Positions 50,888 through 59,666 of a stretch of 64,000 bases of DNA are shown here, piece after piece. The stretch comes from Oscillospiraceae bacterium (lineage in GTDB: Bacteria; Bacillota; Clostridia; Monoglobales; Monoglobaceae): positions 1 through 64,000 of the forward strand of contig SVKC01000001.1 in assembly GCA_015068655.1 (NCBI GenBank), written 5' to 3'. The notes beneath the pieces were generated by a model. The model was not told the origin of the DNA, searched no databases, and saw nothing but the letters and a program-made list of their open reading frames with translations. The translations under genes were made by a program, and so were the position numbers. The first letter of the stretch is position 1, and every line of letters begins with the position of its first letter.

Positions 50888-52312
50888 ATGTGCGCAAAAT
50901 ACGATACAGTCATCGGTCTTGAAGTTCATGCCGAGCTTTCAACAAAAACGAAAGCATTCTGCACCTGTGACGCCTCCTTCGGCGGCGACCCCAATACTCA
51001 CATCTGCCCTGTATGTACAGGTCAGCCCGGTGCACTTCCCATTATCAACCACGAAGCCGTGAATTATGCAATCCGTGCCGGACTTGCGTTTGGTTGTGAC
51101 ATCAACCGTTATTCACGATTTGACAGAAAGAACTACTTCTACCCCGACCTTCCCAAGGCTTTCCAGATTTCACAGCTTGACCTTCCATTGTGCGTAAACG
51201 GGAAAATTGAGCTTTCAACGGGAACAACCGTCAGAATTCACCAGATTCACCTTGAAGAGGATGCGGGAAAGATGGTTCATGACGACTATCACGGACAGAG
51301 CTGGGCGGATTACAACCGTTGCAGCGTGCCGCTGATTGAAATAGTTTCTGAGCCCGACATCACATCTGCTGAGGAAGCGGCAGAGTTTGTTTCAAAGATT
51401 GCCCTCTATCTCAAGTATCTCAACGTATGTGATGCAAAAATGCAAGAGGGTTCAATCCGTGCCGATGTAAATGTTTCTTTGAAACCTGCAGGCTCGCCTG
51501 TTTTGGGAGACAGAGCGGAAATAAAGAACCTCAACTCCTTCCGTTCAATCCAGAGAGCAATTGAATGTGAAATCGAAAGACAGACAAAGATTCTCGACGA
51601 CGGCGGCAAGGTTGTTCAGGAAACAAGACGTTTCGACGATGCAACAGGAACAACATCTTCCCTGAGAAGCAAGGAAAACGCCAACGACTACCGTTATTTC
51701 CCAGAGCCTGATATTATGGCAATTTCTTTCACCGATGAAGATATAGAAAAGGCAAAGAGTGAAATCCCGCTCCTTCCCCACGAAAGAGTAAGCAAATATG
51801 TGAACGAATACAAGCTCACCGACGAGGACGCAAGAGTTCTCACTCTTGAAAAATACATCTCGGATTTCTACGATGAAACTGTTGCAATCTACCCCGAATA
51901 CAAAAGCGTTGCAAATATGTTTCTGACAGAAGTTATGAGAAGAGTGAAAGAAACTGATGACGAGGAAATTCCCGTTACAGCCGCAGATTTTGCAAAAGTT
52001 TGTGAAATGGCTGACAAAAACACCGTCAACCGAAACGATGCAAAGACAATAATCCGTTATATGTTTGAAGAAGGCGGCGACCCTATGGAAATCGCAAAGA
52101 AAAATAACTTTATTGTCGAAGAGGACTTGTCCGCAATCAATGATTTCATTGACAAGCTTTTTGCAGAACGACAGGACCTTGTGGAGGACTACAAAAACGG
52201 AAAAACCTCTGTATTCGGCTTCTTTATGGGACAGACAACAAGAGGTCTTCAAGGAAAAGCTACTCCCAAATCAATCAAGGAGTGTCTTGAAGCAAAGCTA
52301 AAGAATTTGTAA
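50888..52312 (+). CDS. gatB: Asp-tRNA(Asn)/Glu-tRNA(Gln) amidotransferase subunit B
   Basis: A 474-residue subunit that activates the tRNA-bound Glu or Asp with ATP and transfers ammonia. The N-terminal cradle begins DTVIGLEVHAELSTKTKAF and has the zinc cysteines in CTCDASFGGD and CPVCTGQPG. DRKNYFYPDLPK and LEEDAGKMVHD are conserved core motifs. The YqeY-like C-terminal tail ends KATPKSIKECLEAKL and binds tRNA. Preceded by AAGGAGG, 14 bases after gatA. With GatCAB, the cell need not encode its own GlnRS. Confidence 0.97.
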   Translation: MCAKYDTVIGLEVHAELSTKTKAFCTCDASFGGDPNTHICPVCTGQPGALPIINHEAVNYAIRAGLAFGCDINRYSRFDRKNYFYPDLPKAFQISQLDLPLCVNGKIELSTGTTVRIHQIHLEEDAGKMVHDDYHGQSWADYNRCSVPLIEIVSEPDITSAEEAAEFVSKIALYLKYLNVCDAKMQEGSIRADVNVSLKPAGSPVLGDRAEIKNLNSFRSIQRAIECEIERQTKILDDGGKVVQETRRFDDATGTTSSLRSKENANDYRYFPEPDIMAISFTDEDIEKAKSEIPLLPHERVSKYVNEYKLTDEDARVLTLEKYISDFYDETVAIYPEYKSVANMFLTEVMRRVKETDDEEIPVTAADFAKVCEMADKNTVNRNDAKTIIRYMFEEGGDPMEIAKKNNFIVEEDLSAINDFIDKLFAERQDLVEDYKNGKTSVFGFFMGQTTRGLQGKATPKSIKECLEAKLKNL

Positions 52313-52318
52313 AACAAA

Positions 52319-52457
52319 AAGACCTGTAACGAAATGAAAAAAACGGTTCGGTGTGGAAATCGAACCCTACAAATTGTGTCACAAAAAAACGAGTGTGCAA
52401 TATATGTAGGGGACGGGTTTCATCCCGTCCCGAAAATTTCATTTTGTTACAGGTCTT
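52319..52457. repeat. 139-bp palindromic intergenic repeat (REP/MITE-like)
   Basis: The outer arms AAGACCTGTAACGAAATGAAA (52319-52339) and its complement (52437-52457) differ at one base. Inside, CCCTACA (52365-52371) pairs with TGTAGGG (52405-52411); GGTTCG/CGAACC and GGGACGGG/CCCGTCCC form two more hairpins. No transposase is encoded. Such elements with GTAGGGG-x-GGG cores occur between genes in many Clostridia (general knowledge). It sits between convergent gatB and rnfB and may also act as a terminator. Confidence 0.75.
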
Positions 52458-52471
52458 AATTCTAAGATTTT

Positions 52472-53302
52472 TTATCTTTTTTTCACCGCAACAGCAACCT
52501 TTATTTCTGCTGTTTTGTTTATAAGTTCAATGCATTTTTTCGGACATTTTTCAACACATATGCCGCATCCGACACATTTTGAACCATCAATCCTAGCAAC
52601 ATTATTTTCTACTGTTATTGCCTCTTTCGGACAGTTTTTCGCACAGATTCCGCAACCGAGACAACCAACATCACACACCGCACGAACTTCCTTTCCGGAT
52701 GCCTTTGAGTTGCAGAACACAGCCGCCCGTGTGGAATATGGAATACGTATAATCACCCCTCTGGGACACTCCTCAATACAAGCACCACAGTTTGTACAAA
52801 GATTGCGATTGACAACAGCTACGCCATTCACAACGCTTATTCCCCCGAAAGAGCACTTCTCAACGCACGAACCACAACCAAGACAACCGTACGTACAACC
52901 CTTTATACCACCTGCAAGGCGATTTGCAGTATGACAATCGATATCTTGATTGTTGAGAAACCTGTTTTTTGCCACTTCAGGAGTTCCTGCACAGGCAACA
53001 AAGGCTACCATTCTTTCGTCCTCTTCTGCCTCAACACCCATAATCTCCGCAATTTTGGCAGCAGCCTTAGGTCCGCCAACGGGACAAAGATTTACCTTTG
53101 CCTCACCATTGCAAATTGCTTCCGCATAAGCCGCACATCCTGCAAATCCGCAACCGCCACAGTTTGCACCGGGTAGACATTCTGTAATAAGGGGAATACG
53201 TTCGTCCTTCTTTACTTCAAAAATCTTTGCCGCAACAGCCAACAGGGCACCAAAAATCAGACCCATGCCGCCAATTGCAAGAACAGCCTTCAAAATTTCC
53301 AT
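52472..53302 (-). CDS. rnfB: Rnf complex subunit B, electron input iron-sulfur protein
   Basis: A 276-residue protein with a membrane-anchoring N-terminus (ILKAVLAIGGMGLIFGALLA). A CxxCxxxxC domain is at CLPGANCGGCGFAGC, followed by Cys in NLCPVGG. Four further cluster motifs follow: CTYGCLGCGSCVEKC, CTNCGACIEEC, CDVGCLGCGICAKNC and CVGCGICVEKC. RnfB takes electrons from reduced ferredoxin. It is last of six rnf genes on this transcript. The high cluster number is normal for clostridial RnfB. Confidence 0.96.
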   Translation of the reverse strand: MEILKAVLAIGGMGLIFGALLAVAAKIFEVKKDERIPLITECLPGANCGGCGFAGCAAYAEAICNGEAKVNLCPVGGPKAAAKIAEIMGVEAEEDERMVAFVACAGTPEVAKNRFLNNQDIDCHTANRLAGGIKGCTYGCLGCGSCVEKCSFGGISVVNGVAVVNRNLCTNCGACIEECPRGVIIRIPYSTRAAVFCNSKASGKEVRAVCDVGCLGCGICAKNCPKEAITVENNVARIDGSKCVGCGICVEKCPKKCIELINKTAEIKVAVAVKKR

Positions 53303-53313
53303 ATTTGCACCCC

Positions 53314-53904
53314 CTAAAAGCTCAAGCCTGAAAAGCCCATGAAAGCAATGGACAAAAGGCTTGCAGTAATAAGTGTAATAGGCATTCCCTTCAAGAATTC
53401 GGGAATATTTGAGCTTTCAAGACGTTCACGAACACCTGCAAACAAAACAATAGCAAGCGTAAAGCCAATTCCTGCAGTTGTGCCGTAAACAACAGACTTT
53501 ATAAAGCTGTATTCCAATCCTCCGAACTTGGTTATGTTCTGAATAGCAACACCCAAAACAGCACAGTTGGTGGTAATCAACGGAAGATAAATTCCGAGAG
53601 AGTTGTAAAGTGACGGAACAGACTTTTGAAGAAACATCTCAACAAACTGAACCAATACGGCAATAACCAGAATAAAGGCAATTGTTTGGAGATATTCAAT
53701 TCCGAGAGCAATCAGAAGCTCCTGAACCACCCAGGTAATTGCCGAAGCACACGCCATAACAAAAACAACCGCAAAGCCCATACCCGTTGCCGTTTCAACC
53801 TTTTTTGAGACACCAAGAAAAGGACAGATTCCGAGGAACTGAACAAGTACAAAATTCTGTACAAGAATTGCGCCGATACTGATAATAAGCAAATCTCTAA
53901 ACAA
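53314..53904 (-). CDS. rnfA: Rnf complex subunit A
   Basis: A 196-residue integral membrane protein with about six transmembrane helices. It starts MFRDLLIISIGAILVQNFVL, with conserved FLGICPFLGVSKK (a cluster-ligand Cys between RnfA and RnfE) and YLPLITTNCAVLGVA, which holds the second Cys. Together with RnfE it forms the membrane electron path. It overlaps rnfE by eight bases and lies eleven bases upstream of rnfB. Confidence 0.96.
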   Translation of the reverse strand: MFRDLLIISIGAILVQNFVLVQFLGICPFLGVSKKVETATGMGFAVVFVMACASAITWVVQELLIALGIEYLQTIAFILVIAVLVQFVEMFLQKSVPSLYNSLGIYLPLITTNCAVLGVAIQNITKFGGLEYSFIKSVVYGTTAGIGFTLAIVLFAGVRERLESSNIPEFLKGMPITLITASLLSIAFMGFSGLSF

Positions 53905-54505
53905 TTTTACTCTCCCCCTTCTTCTTTTTCTGTGAAATAATGTTAATCACCATAACAATAATTCCCAGGGTTAGAAAAGCTCCTGGAGGCAAAATCATAA
54001 TTGTCATAGGCTGAAAGCTTTCTCCGAACAGTGAAAAGCCAAATATTGAGCCTGCACCGAGTATTTCACGAATACTTCCGATTATTGTCAGCGCGCAAGT
54101 AAAGCCAAGACCCATACCAAGCCCATCAAAAGCTGACTTGAGCGGACCATTTTTTGAAGCAAAAGCTTCCGCACGTCCGAGAATAATGCAGTTTACAACA
54201 ATAAGCGGAATATAAAGTCCCAAAGACTTTGAAAGAGCGGGAACATATGCGTTCATAAGCATCTCAACAACGGTAACAAAGCTTGCAATAACAACCACAT
54301 ATGCCGCAATTCTCACCTTTTCGGGGATAAAGCTGCGAAGAAGTGATATAAAAATATTTGAACAAACCAGAACCGCCATTGTTGAAAGTCCCATTCCAAT
54401 ACCGTTAATCGCTGCAGTAGTCACCGCAAGGGTCGGACACATACCCAAAAACAATACAAATGTAGGATTTTCCTTGAAGATACCGTTTAAAAATGTATTT
54501 TTCAT
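53897..54505 (-). CDS. rnfE: Rnf complex subunit E
   Basis: A 202-residue membrane protein homologous to RnfA, with inverted topology. FVLFLGMCPTLAVTTAA and YIPLIVVNCIILGRAEAFAS carry the two cluster cysteines shared with RnfA. Six transmembrane segments are predicted, and the C-terminus is basic (SQKKKKGES). Start overlaps rnfG by one base, end overlaps rnfA by eight, so translation is coupled. Confidence 0.96.
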   Translation of the reverse strand: MKNTFLNGIFKENPTFVLFLGMCPTLAVTTAAINGIGMGLSTMAVLVCSNIFISLLRSFIPEKVRIAAYVVVIASFVTVVEMLMNAYVPALSKSLGLYIPLIVVNCIILGRAEAFASKNGPLKSAFDGLGMGLGFTCALTIIGSIREILGAGSIFGFSLFGESFQPMTIMILPPGAFLTLGIIVMVINIISQKKKKGESKIV

Positions 54506-55137
54506 TATTCCTCCGTACCTCCTTCTCCATTATTTGTGTTCACAAAGGCATCAGCCGGATTAAGTGCTTTTGCATCCTGTGCCGCCAGCATAGCCGCATT
54601 TACACATCCCGTAACAGCCTTTGATGTGATTGTCGCACTGGCAATAGCGGAAATTTCGTTTTCCTTTGCCTCACCCTTCACAACAGTGAGAGCAGCATTC
54701 TTGCCTTCAAACTGTCCCGCAAATGCAGGCTTTGATGCATTTGCACCAAGACCTGCGGTTTCGGAGGACTCCAAAATTTCAATTCTCGTTACCGCAAGGT
54801 TTCCGTCAAGTCCGACCATAACCTTCACATCACCGCCATAGCCTTCCTTTGAAACGGCAGTAACAACATAACCTACAGGATTTTCGCCATCAAAACCCAC
54901 ATTGAGCTTTTCGATAGCAACGCCATCAACCTTTGATTGAGGAAGAAATTCCGCCTTGACTTCCATGAAAGTCTTCGCCGTACCAAGAACCTCCTGCATA
55001 GCTTCAGCTTCGGCTTTTTTTGCATTATCAGCAATCACCTGCTTTGTAAGTCCGTTCACAAAGGCAAGACAAAGAGCCGCAACAGCAGTAATTACAAATA
55101 GCTTAAGAGATATAACAATCGTATCTTTTCCAAACAT
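54505..55137 (-). CDS. rnfG: Rnf complex subunit G with covalent FMN
   Basis: A 210-residue protein with one N-terminal transmembrane segment (SLKLFVITAVAALCLAFVNG) and an extracytoplasmic FMN domain. The flavin is attached to the Thr in SAIASATITSKAVTG, matching the S-x-A-T-x-T pattern. ESSETAGLGANAS is another family hallmark. RnfG relays electrons in the complex. It overlaps rnfD and rnfE by one base each. The Gly usual in SGAT is Ser-Ala here, a mild variant. Confidence 0.95.
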   Translation of the reverse strand: MFGKDTIVISLKLFVITAVAALCLAFVNGLTKQVIADNAKKAEAEAMQEVLGTAKTFMEVKAEFLPQSKVDGVAIEKLNVGFDGENPVGYVVTAVSKEGYGGDVKVMVGLDGNLAVTRIEILESSETAGLGANASKPAFAGQFEGKNAALTVVKGEAKENEISAIASATITSKAVTGCVNAAMLAAQDAKALNPADAFVNTNNGEGGTEE

Positions 55138-56132
55138 CAGTTCCTACCTCCTTTTGCTAGTTTGAACTTTTTCTCCTTCGGAGCACCGAAGCGTTTCGGC
55201 ACACATTTTTTGTCAATAAGAGGAGCAACCACATTCATAAGAAGAATTGCATAAGATGTTCCTTCCGGATAACCGCCGTAAATTCTTATGACTGACGTGA
55301 GTATACCGCAACCCAGTCCGAAAATAATCTGTCCGGTCTTTGTATAAGGAGTGGTAACATAGTCTGTTGCCATAAAGAAAGCACCAAGCATAAGACCGCC
55401 AGACAGAATATGCATAAGAGCATCACCCTTAAAAAATCCGTCCTTGCCGCCAAAAATGAAGGTCAATACTGCAACAGTAATTATGTAAGTTGCAGGAATC
55501 CTGATGCTGATAACTCTCCTGAAAAGCAGATAAGCTGCACCCAGAAGAATCGCAAGAGTTGATACTTCACCGATACATCCCGGTGTATTTCCGAGGAACA
55601 TTTCAAGATAGGTCGGAAGCTTTTCCTCAAGTCCGCCCTTCATTATCGCAAGAGGAGTTGCAGACGAAATCGCATCTGCGTAAGGCTGTTGCCAGGTTGT
55701 CATTGCCTGAGCCCATGAGGTCAGCAAAAACGCACGTGCCGCAAGAGCGGGATTCATAAAGTTGTGACCTATGCCGCCGAAGAACTGTTTTACAACAATT
55801 ATCGCAAAGACCGAACCGATTGCCGCTATCCAAAGCGGAATAGTAACCGGAAGATTTAGTGCCAGCAAAAGTCCGGTAACCACAGCACTGAAGTCACCCA
55901 CAGTAATCGGCTGTTTAAGAAGCTTCTGCCATATCCATTCAGAAGCAACAGCCGCAAGGACACATACAAGAGTCACAAAAATGGCACGAAAGCCAAAAAT
56001 AACCGTACCTGCCGCAAGTGCAGGCGTAAGTGCAATAACAACATCAAGCATTACCTGTGCCGTAGAGTTTCCCGATCTCACATGAGGTGATTCAGAAACA
56101 ACAAGTTTTTCATTTATATTTTCAAGAGCCAT
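55137..56132 (-). CDS. rnfD: Rnf complex subunit D with covalent FMN
   Basis: A 331-residue membrane protein with about nine transmembrane helices. An FMN-binding Thr is in ADAISSATPLAIMK (S-A-T-P). GGIGHNFMNPALAARAFLL and YVTTPYTKTGQIIFGLGCG are family motifs. RnfD and RnfG together couple electron flow to Na+ or H+ pumping; the ion cannot be told from sequence. It overlaps its neighbours by one base each. Confidence 0.96.
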   Translation of the reverse strand: MALENINEKLVVSESPHVRSGNSTAQVMLDVVIALTPALAAGTVIFGFRAIFVTLVCVLAAVASEWIWQKLLKQPITVGDFSAVVTGLLLALNLPVTIPLWIAAIGSVFAIIVVKQFFGGIGHNFMNPALAARAFLLTSWAQAMTTWQQPYADAISSATPLAIMKGGLEEKLPTYLEMFLGNTPGCIGEVSTLAILLGAAYLLFRRVISIRIPATYIITVAVLTFIFGGKDGFFKGDALMHILSGGLMLGAFFMATDYVTTPYTKTGQIIFGLGCGILTSVIRIYGGYPEGTSYAILLMNVVAPLIDKKCVPKRFGAPKEKKFKLAKGGRN

Positions 56133-57508
56133 TACTTCTTCACCTCCTGTTTCGCCTTTGCCGCAAGCTTAGCTCTGCCTGTTCTCACAAACTGCAAAGG
56201 ATTCTGTTCAGCGGGACAAACATATGTACATGAACCGCACTGAATACAATCCATAACATTGAGCTTTTCAACTTTTTCAATATCACCTGCCACAACAGCC
56301 TCTTTGATTATGTTCGGGAGAAGATTCATAGGACAACCTTCAACGCATTTTCCGCACCTTAAGCAGTTTTGTCTGGGTCTTTCATAGAGCATATCCTCGC
56401 TGAAAGCAAGAATACCTGCCGAGCTTTTCACTATGGGTACATCGGTTGAAACCATAGCAACACCCATCATAGGGCCGCCCATAATAACCTTCGCCGCAGT
56501 TTTTTTGAAGCCGCCGCAGTTTCTGATTACATCTTCAACATTTGTACCTACACGAACTCTGAAATTTGCAGGATTTTCTATACAATCACCACTCACAGTA
56601 ACAATACGCTTGATAACGGGAACACCGTACAAAAATGCTCTGCCGATAGCGGCACAGGTATCAATATTGTCAACGATACATCCCACGTCCATCGGAAGCT
56701 TTCCGGGAGGCACCAACCTTCCCGTAACAGCCTTGATAAGATGTTTTTCCGAGCCCTGAGGGTATTTTGTTTTCACCCTCACAACCTCAATTGTACAATC
56801 CTTTTCATTGGCCGCACATTCTTCCATTACGGCAATGGCGTCGGGTTTGTTTGTTTCGATAGCAATATATCCCTTTTCAAGACCGAAAACTGCCATTACA
56901 ACCTTCAAGCCTTCAATAATCTCATAAGGTGTCTCCAGCATAGCACGATGGTCGGAGGTGAGATAAGGTTCACATTCCGCACCGTTGACAATTATGTATT
57001 CAATCTTCTTGTCGGGAGGAGGGCTCATCTTCACATGAGTGGGGAAGGTAGCACCGCCCATACCCACAATGCCTGCATCCCGTATAACATCAACAATCTC
57101 CTTTGCAGACATTTTTTTCCAATCCTTTGTCTGCATTTCGGGGCAAAGCTCATCAAGACCGTCATTTTCAATTATGATTGAGTTGATTTTCACTCCCGAA
57201 TGATGCATTCTGGGTTCAACAGCCTTCACCGTTCCCGAAACGGACGAATGAATGTGTGCAGACACAAAGCCGCCTGCCTCTGCAATTCTCTGTCCCATGA
57301 GGACACGATCTCCGACCTCAACACAAGGAACTGCAGGAGCTCCTATATGCTGTTGAAGAGGAAAAACCATTTCCTGCGACGGTTCAAGCTCAACAATTTC
57401 CTTTCCTTCGGTATCCGCCTTCATATCTGCGGGATGAATACCGCCCTTGAAGGTTTTTGCACCAAATCCTGTGAACTTCATTCTTCCGAGTATTTCTGAC
57501 ATATTCAT
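56132..57508 (-). CDS. rnfC: Rnf complex subunit C, NADH/NAD+ site
   Basis: A 458-residue peripheral subunit. The N-terminal barrel begins FKGGIHPADMK; VGMGGATFPTHVKMSPP is the flavin/NADH site, and GAECEPYLTSDHRAMLE follows. Two [4Fe-4S] motifs lie near the end: CLRCGKCVEGCPMNLLP and CIQCGSCTYVCPAEQNPLQ. RnfC reduces NAD+ with electrons from ferredoxin. First rnf gene, behind AAGGAGG, 30 bases after dnaC, so it may be co-transcribed with the replication genes. Confidence 0.96.
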   Translation of the reverse strand: MNMSEILGRMKFTGFGAKTFKGGIHPADMKADTEGKEIVELEPSQEMVFPLQQHIGAPAVPCVEVGDRVLMGQRIAEAGGFVSAHIHSSVSGTVKAVEPRMHHSGVKINSIIIENDGLDELCPEMQTKDWKKMSAKEIVDVIRDAGIVGMGGATFPTHVKMSPPPDKKIEYIIVNGAECEPYLTSDHRAMLETPYEIIEGLKVVMAVFGLEKGYIAIETNKPDAIAVMEECAANEKDCTIEVVRVKTKYPQGSEKHLIKAVTGRLVPPGKLPMDVGCIVDNIDTCAAIGRAFLYGVPVIKRIVTVSGDCIENPANFRVRVGTNVEDVIRNCGGFKKTAAKVIMGGPMMGVAMVSTDVPIVKSSAGILAFSEDMLYERPRQNCLRCGKCVEGCPMNLLPNIIKEAVVAGDIEKVEKLNVMDCIQCGSCTYVCPAEQNPLQFVRTGRAKLAAKAKQEVKK

Positions 57509-57538
57509 AACAACGCCTCCTTGCCAAATGTCAAATTT

Positions 57539-58501
57539 TTATCTTACCCGTTTGATTTTTCTTATATCCTCACCAAGGGTCTGGAGAATTTTGTATTCAC
57601 CCAAAAACCTTGATGTGATTCGCTGACTATACATCTCAGAAAGAGTTTCAAAACTGAGGTTAGTGGAAATAACCGTGCTTTTTCCTGCGGTTATTCTCGA
57701 ATTAATTATATCAAAAAGTGTTGCCGACGTGAATTGAGTAACAAACTCTGTTCCCAAATCATCAATAATCAAAAGGTCAACATCATAAACATACTTCACA
57801 ATTTCAGGAGCTTCCTCATCGCCCTTTCCGAATTTTGCATTCTCAAAGGTTTCGAAAAGTCTGTATGCTGTCTGGTAATAAACCGTTTTGCCTCTTTCCA
57901 GAGCCCTGTTTGCTATACAGCTTGAAACAAAGGTTTTTCCGGTTCCGGCATTTCCCAGCAGAAGAAGGTTTTCATGATTTGTGTCAAAGCTTTCAGCAAA
58001 GGTAACAGCCGTATCACAAACCACCCGCATAACCTTCAACACTCTGCCGCCGTTTTCAGTCTGGTTCGCAAAAATTGACATATCAAATTTCTCAAAAGTT
58101 TGCTCACGCATAAACTCTGTCAGGTTTGAGTTGGCACCGATATTCTTTGCAATAAGATTTTTGAGGCATACACAACGACTGCCCTCTACAAAGCCCGTAT
58201 CACGACAGCTTTCGCAGCTGTAAATCTCGTCTGTATAATCAGCAGAAAAGCCATTTGCAACAAGTAATTCTGCCTTCTTTTTTTGAAGCTCCTTTATGCT
58301 TTTCTTCACATCCTCAAAGCAATTGCTCCTGTCCAGAATACAGCTGAGAAGTCTTGTCCCGTTCTTCATCAGTTGAGTTTCTATCTCCGGATACTGCGGT
58401 ATCTTTTCGCAGACCTCCATATGCCGTCTGCTTTCCTCTGCCTTGTTTGCAAGACGGATTTCTTCAAGCTCACGGCTTGCCAGAACATAAGCCGATTCCA
58501 T
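57539..58501 (-). CDS. dnaC: DnaC/DnaI-type helicase loader ATPase
   Basis: A 320-residue AAA+ protein from ATG 58501 with GGAGGAG upstream; a GTG at 58510 overlaps the dnaD stop. Four Cys in an N-terminal zinc-like segment (CESCRDTGFVEGSRCVC). Walker A is LLLLGNAGTGKTFVSSC, Walker B is VDLLIIDDLGTE, and the arginine finger is expected in SQRITSRFLGEY. It loads the replicative helicase at the origin or restarted forks. Pairing with dnaD is standard for Bacillota. Confidence 0.93.
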   Translation of the reverse strand: MESAYVLASRELEEIRLANKAEESRRHMEVCEKIPQYPEIETQLMKNGTRLLSCILDRSNCFEDVKKSIKELQKKKAELLVANGFSADYTDEIYSCESCRDTGFVEGSRCVCLKNLIAKNIGANSNLTEFMREQTFEKFDMSIFANQTENGGRVLKVMRVVCDTAVTFAESFDTNHENLLLLGNAGTGKTFVSSCIANRALERGKTVYYQTAYRLFETFENAKFGKGDEEAPEIVKYVYDVDLLIIDDLGTEFVTQFTSATLFDIINSRITAGKSTVISTNLSFETLSEMYSQRITSRFLGEYKILQTLGEDIRKIKRVR

Positions 58502-58506
58502 AACTA

Positions 58507-59523
58507 TCACTCCTCCAGCATATCACTAAGTATTTCTTCAGCAAAATTCGAATAATCAGGCTTATTTGTGTCCTCGTAATTATTGAATTTGCTCTTTTTC
58601 CCATTTTCCTTTTTCTTTGTAGGCGAGTTTTTGATTTTGAACATTTCCTCGTTTGCTCTCACCTGCTCAACAGTTTCAAAGCACTGTTCCTTCCAGCTTT
58701 CAAGAATCTTGTTCATATACGCCCAGCTGAGCTTTCCCGTTGCCGCAACCGTTCTGTCATAAGCTGCCGCAATAAGCTCAGGAGAGATTTTCTTTTCGCC
58801 CACCCAAAGTCCGATATACTTCTTTTCAGTCTGGGTCAGAGCACGATCATAAATCCCAAGAATTCCCCGCACCTTTCCTTCGTTGGAAAGCTTAAGTTCA
58901 ATCTCCCGTATATATTCCTCTGCACTTTCATAGGTATCAATTCCCTTGTCTGCCCAGTCAATTGCCACAGTTTCAAGGTATCTTTTGCCCGTTTTTCCCT
59001 GTCTTGCTCCAAACTGAAGAAGCATAATAACAACTTCAACAGGAAGTCCGAGCCAGTCCACAAAGGAATAAATCATTTCAAAATCCGAAGGGCTGAGAAT
59101 CTTGTCCAGAATAATCTCTGCCTGCTTGAAAAGATAATCAACGCTGTCATTGACCGAAGCCGCTGCATCAATCTCTGCCGAGGCATAAGATGGTCTGGTT
59201 CTGAGCCGCTCCGAAGTCTGAGACTTCTTGCTCCCTTTTTTCGGTTTTTCCAAATCAACTATCTTTGAAGAACTGTCCATATCCGGAAAACAATATCCGC
59301 ATCCGTCTTTTTCAAGAACCTCTGCCGTAATCCAGAAATCAATAGCATCCGCCACCGCATCAGGACTGATTCTGAGCTTCTTTGCAATTTCTTCCTCCTT
59401 CAGGATTTTTCCGTTTTTCCTGAAGCAACTCAATATGTAAATATAAATCCGGAAATCCTCGGCACTTGCCAATCTTCCCCATTTTTCAACAAAGCTGAAT
59501 TCCAGCTCAAAAGCTTTACTCAT
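58507..59523 (-). CDS. dnaD: DnaD-domain replication initiation protein
   Basis: A 338-residue protein. An N-terminal winged-helix-like region (LKEEEIAKKLRISPDAVADA) is followed by a Lys/Ser-rich linker. Two DnaD/DnaB C-terminal-type domains follow, each with the Y-x-x-x-I-x-x-W signature: RYLETVAIDWADKGI and YMNKILESWKEQC. The tail is basic, then acidic. It recruits the helicase loader during initiation. It is upstream of dnaC by a 7-base overlap or short gap and starts a minus-strand unit that continues into rnf. Confidence 0.92.
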   Translation of the reverse strand: MSKAFELEFSFVEKWGRLASAEDFRIYIYILSCFRKNGKILKEEEIAKKLRISPDAVADAIDFWITAEVLEKDGCGYCFPDMDSSSKIVDLEKPKKGSKKSQTSERLRTRPSYASAEIDAAASVNDSVDYLFKQAEIILDKILSPSDFEMIYSFVDWLGLPVEVVIMLLQFGARQGKTGKRYLETVAIDWADKGIDTYESAEEYIREIELKLSNEGKVRGILGIYDRALTQTEKKYIGLWVGEKKISPELIAAAYDRTVAATGKLSWAYMNKILESWKEQCFETVEQVRANEEMFKIKNSPTKKKENGKKSKFNNYEDTNKPDYSNFAEEILSDMLEE

Positions 59524-59571
59524 TTCTACTCTATCCTTATCTGACGAAAGAAAATTTTATCTATTATATAT

Positions 59572-59600
59572 ATATTACCACAAAACTTCCGATTTGTCTT
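59572..59600 (-). promoter_or_regulatory. Promoter upstream of dnaD
   Basis: On the minus strand AAGACA (59595-59600) and TAATAT (59572-59577) are 17 bases apart, with TG one base before the -10 box. It lies about 50 bases before the dnaD ATG and would drive the dnaD-dnaC-rnf run. Confidence 0.55.
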
Positions 59601-59634
59601 CAAAAATTTTTTTATTTTTTTGTCTATTTTTTAA

Positions 59635-59666
59635 CAAAAAAAGTAACTCCATTACCAGAGTTACTT
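59635..59666 (-). terminator. Terminator of the dnaA-mnmE transcript
   Basis: AAGTAACTC (59641-59649) pairs with GAGTTACTT (59658-59666) around eight bases; on the minus strand it is followed by TTTTTTTG. It overlaps the end of mnmE and separates it from dnaD. Confidence 0.85.

Noticed and set aside
52319-52457. tRNA-like or riboswitch-like structure
   Set aside because: The GGTTCG/CGAACC stem suggested a T-arm, but there is no acceptor/anticodon layout; the outer perfect palindrome fits a repeat element better.
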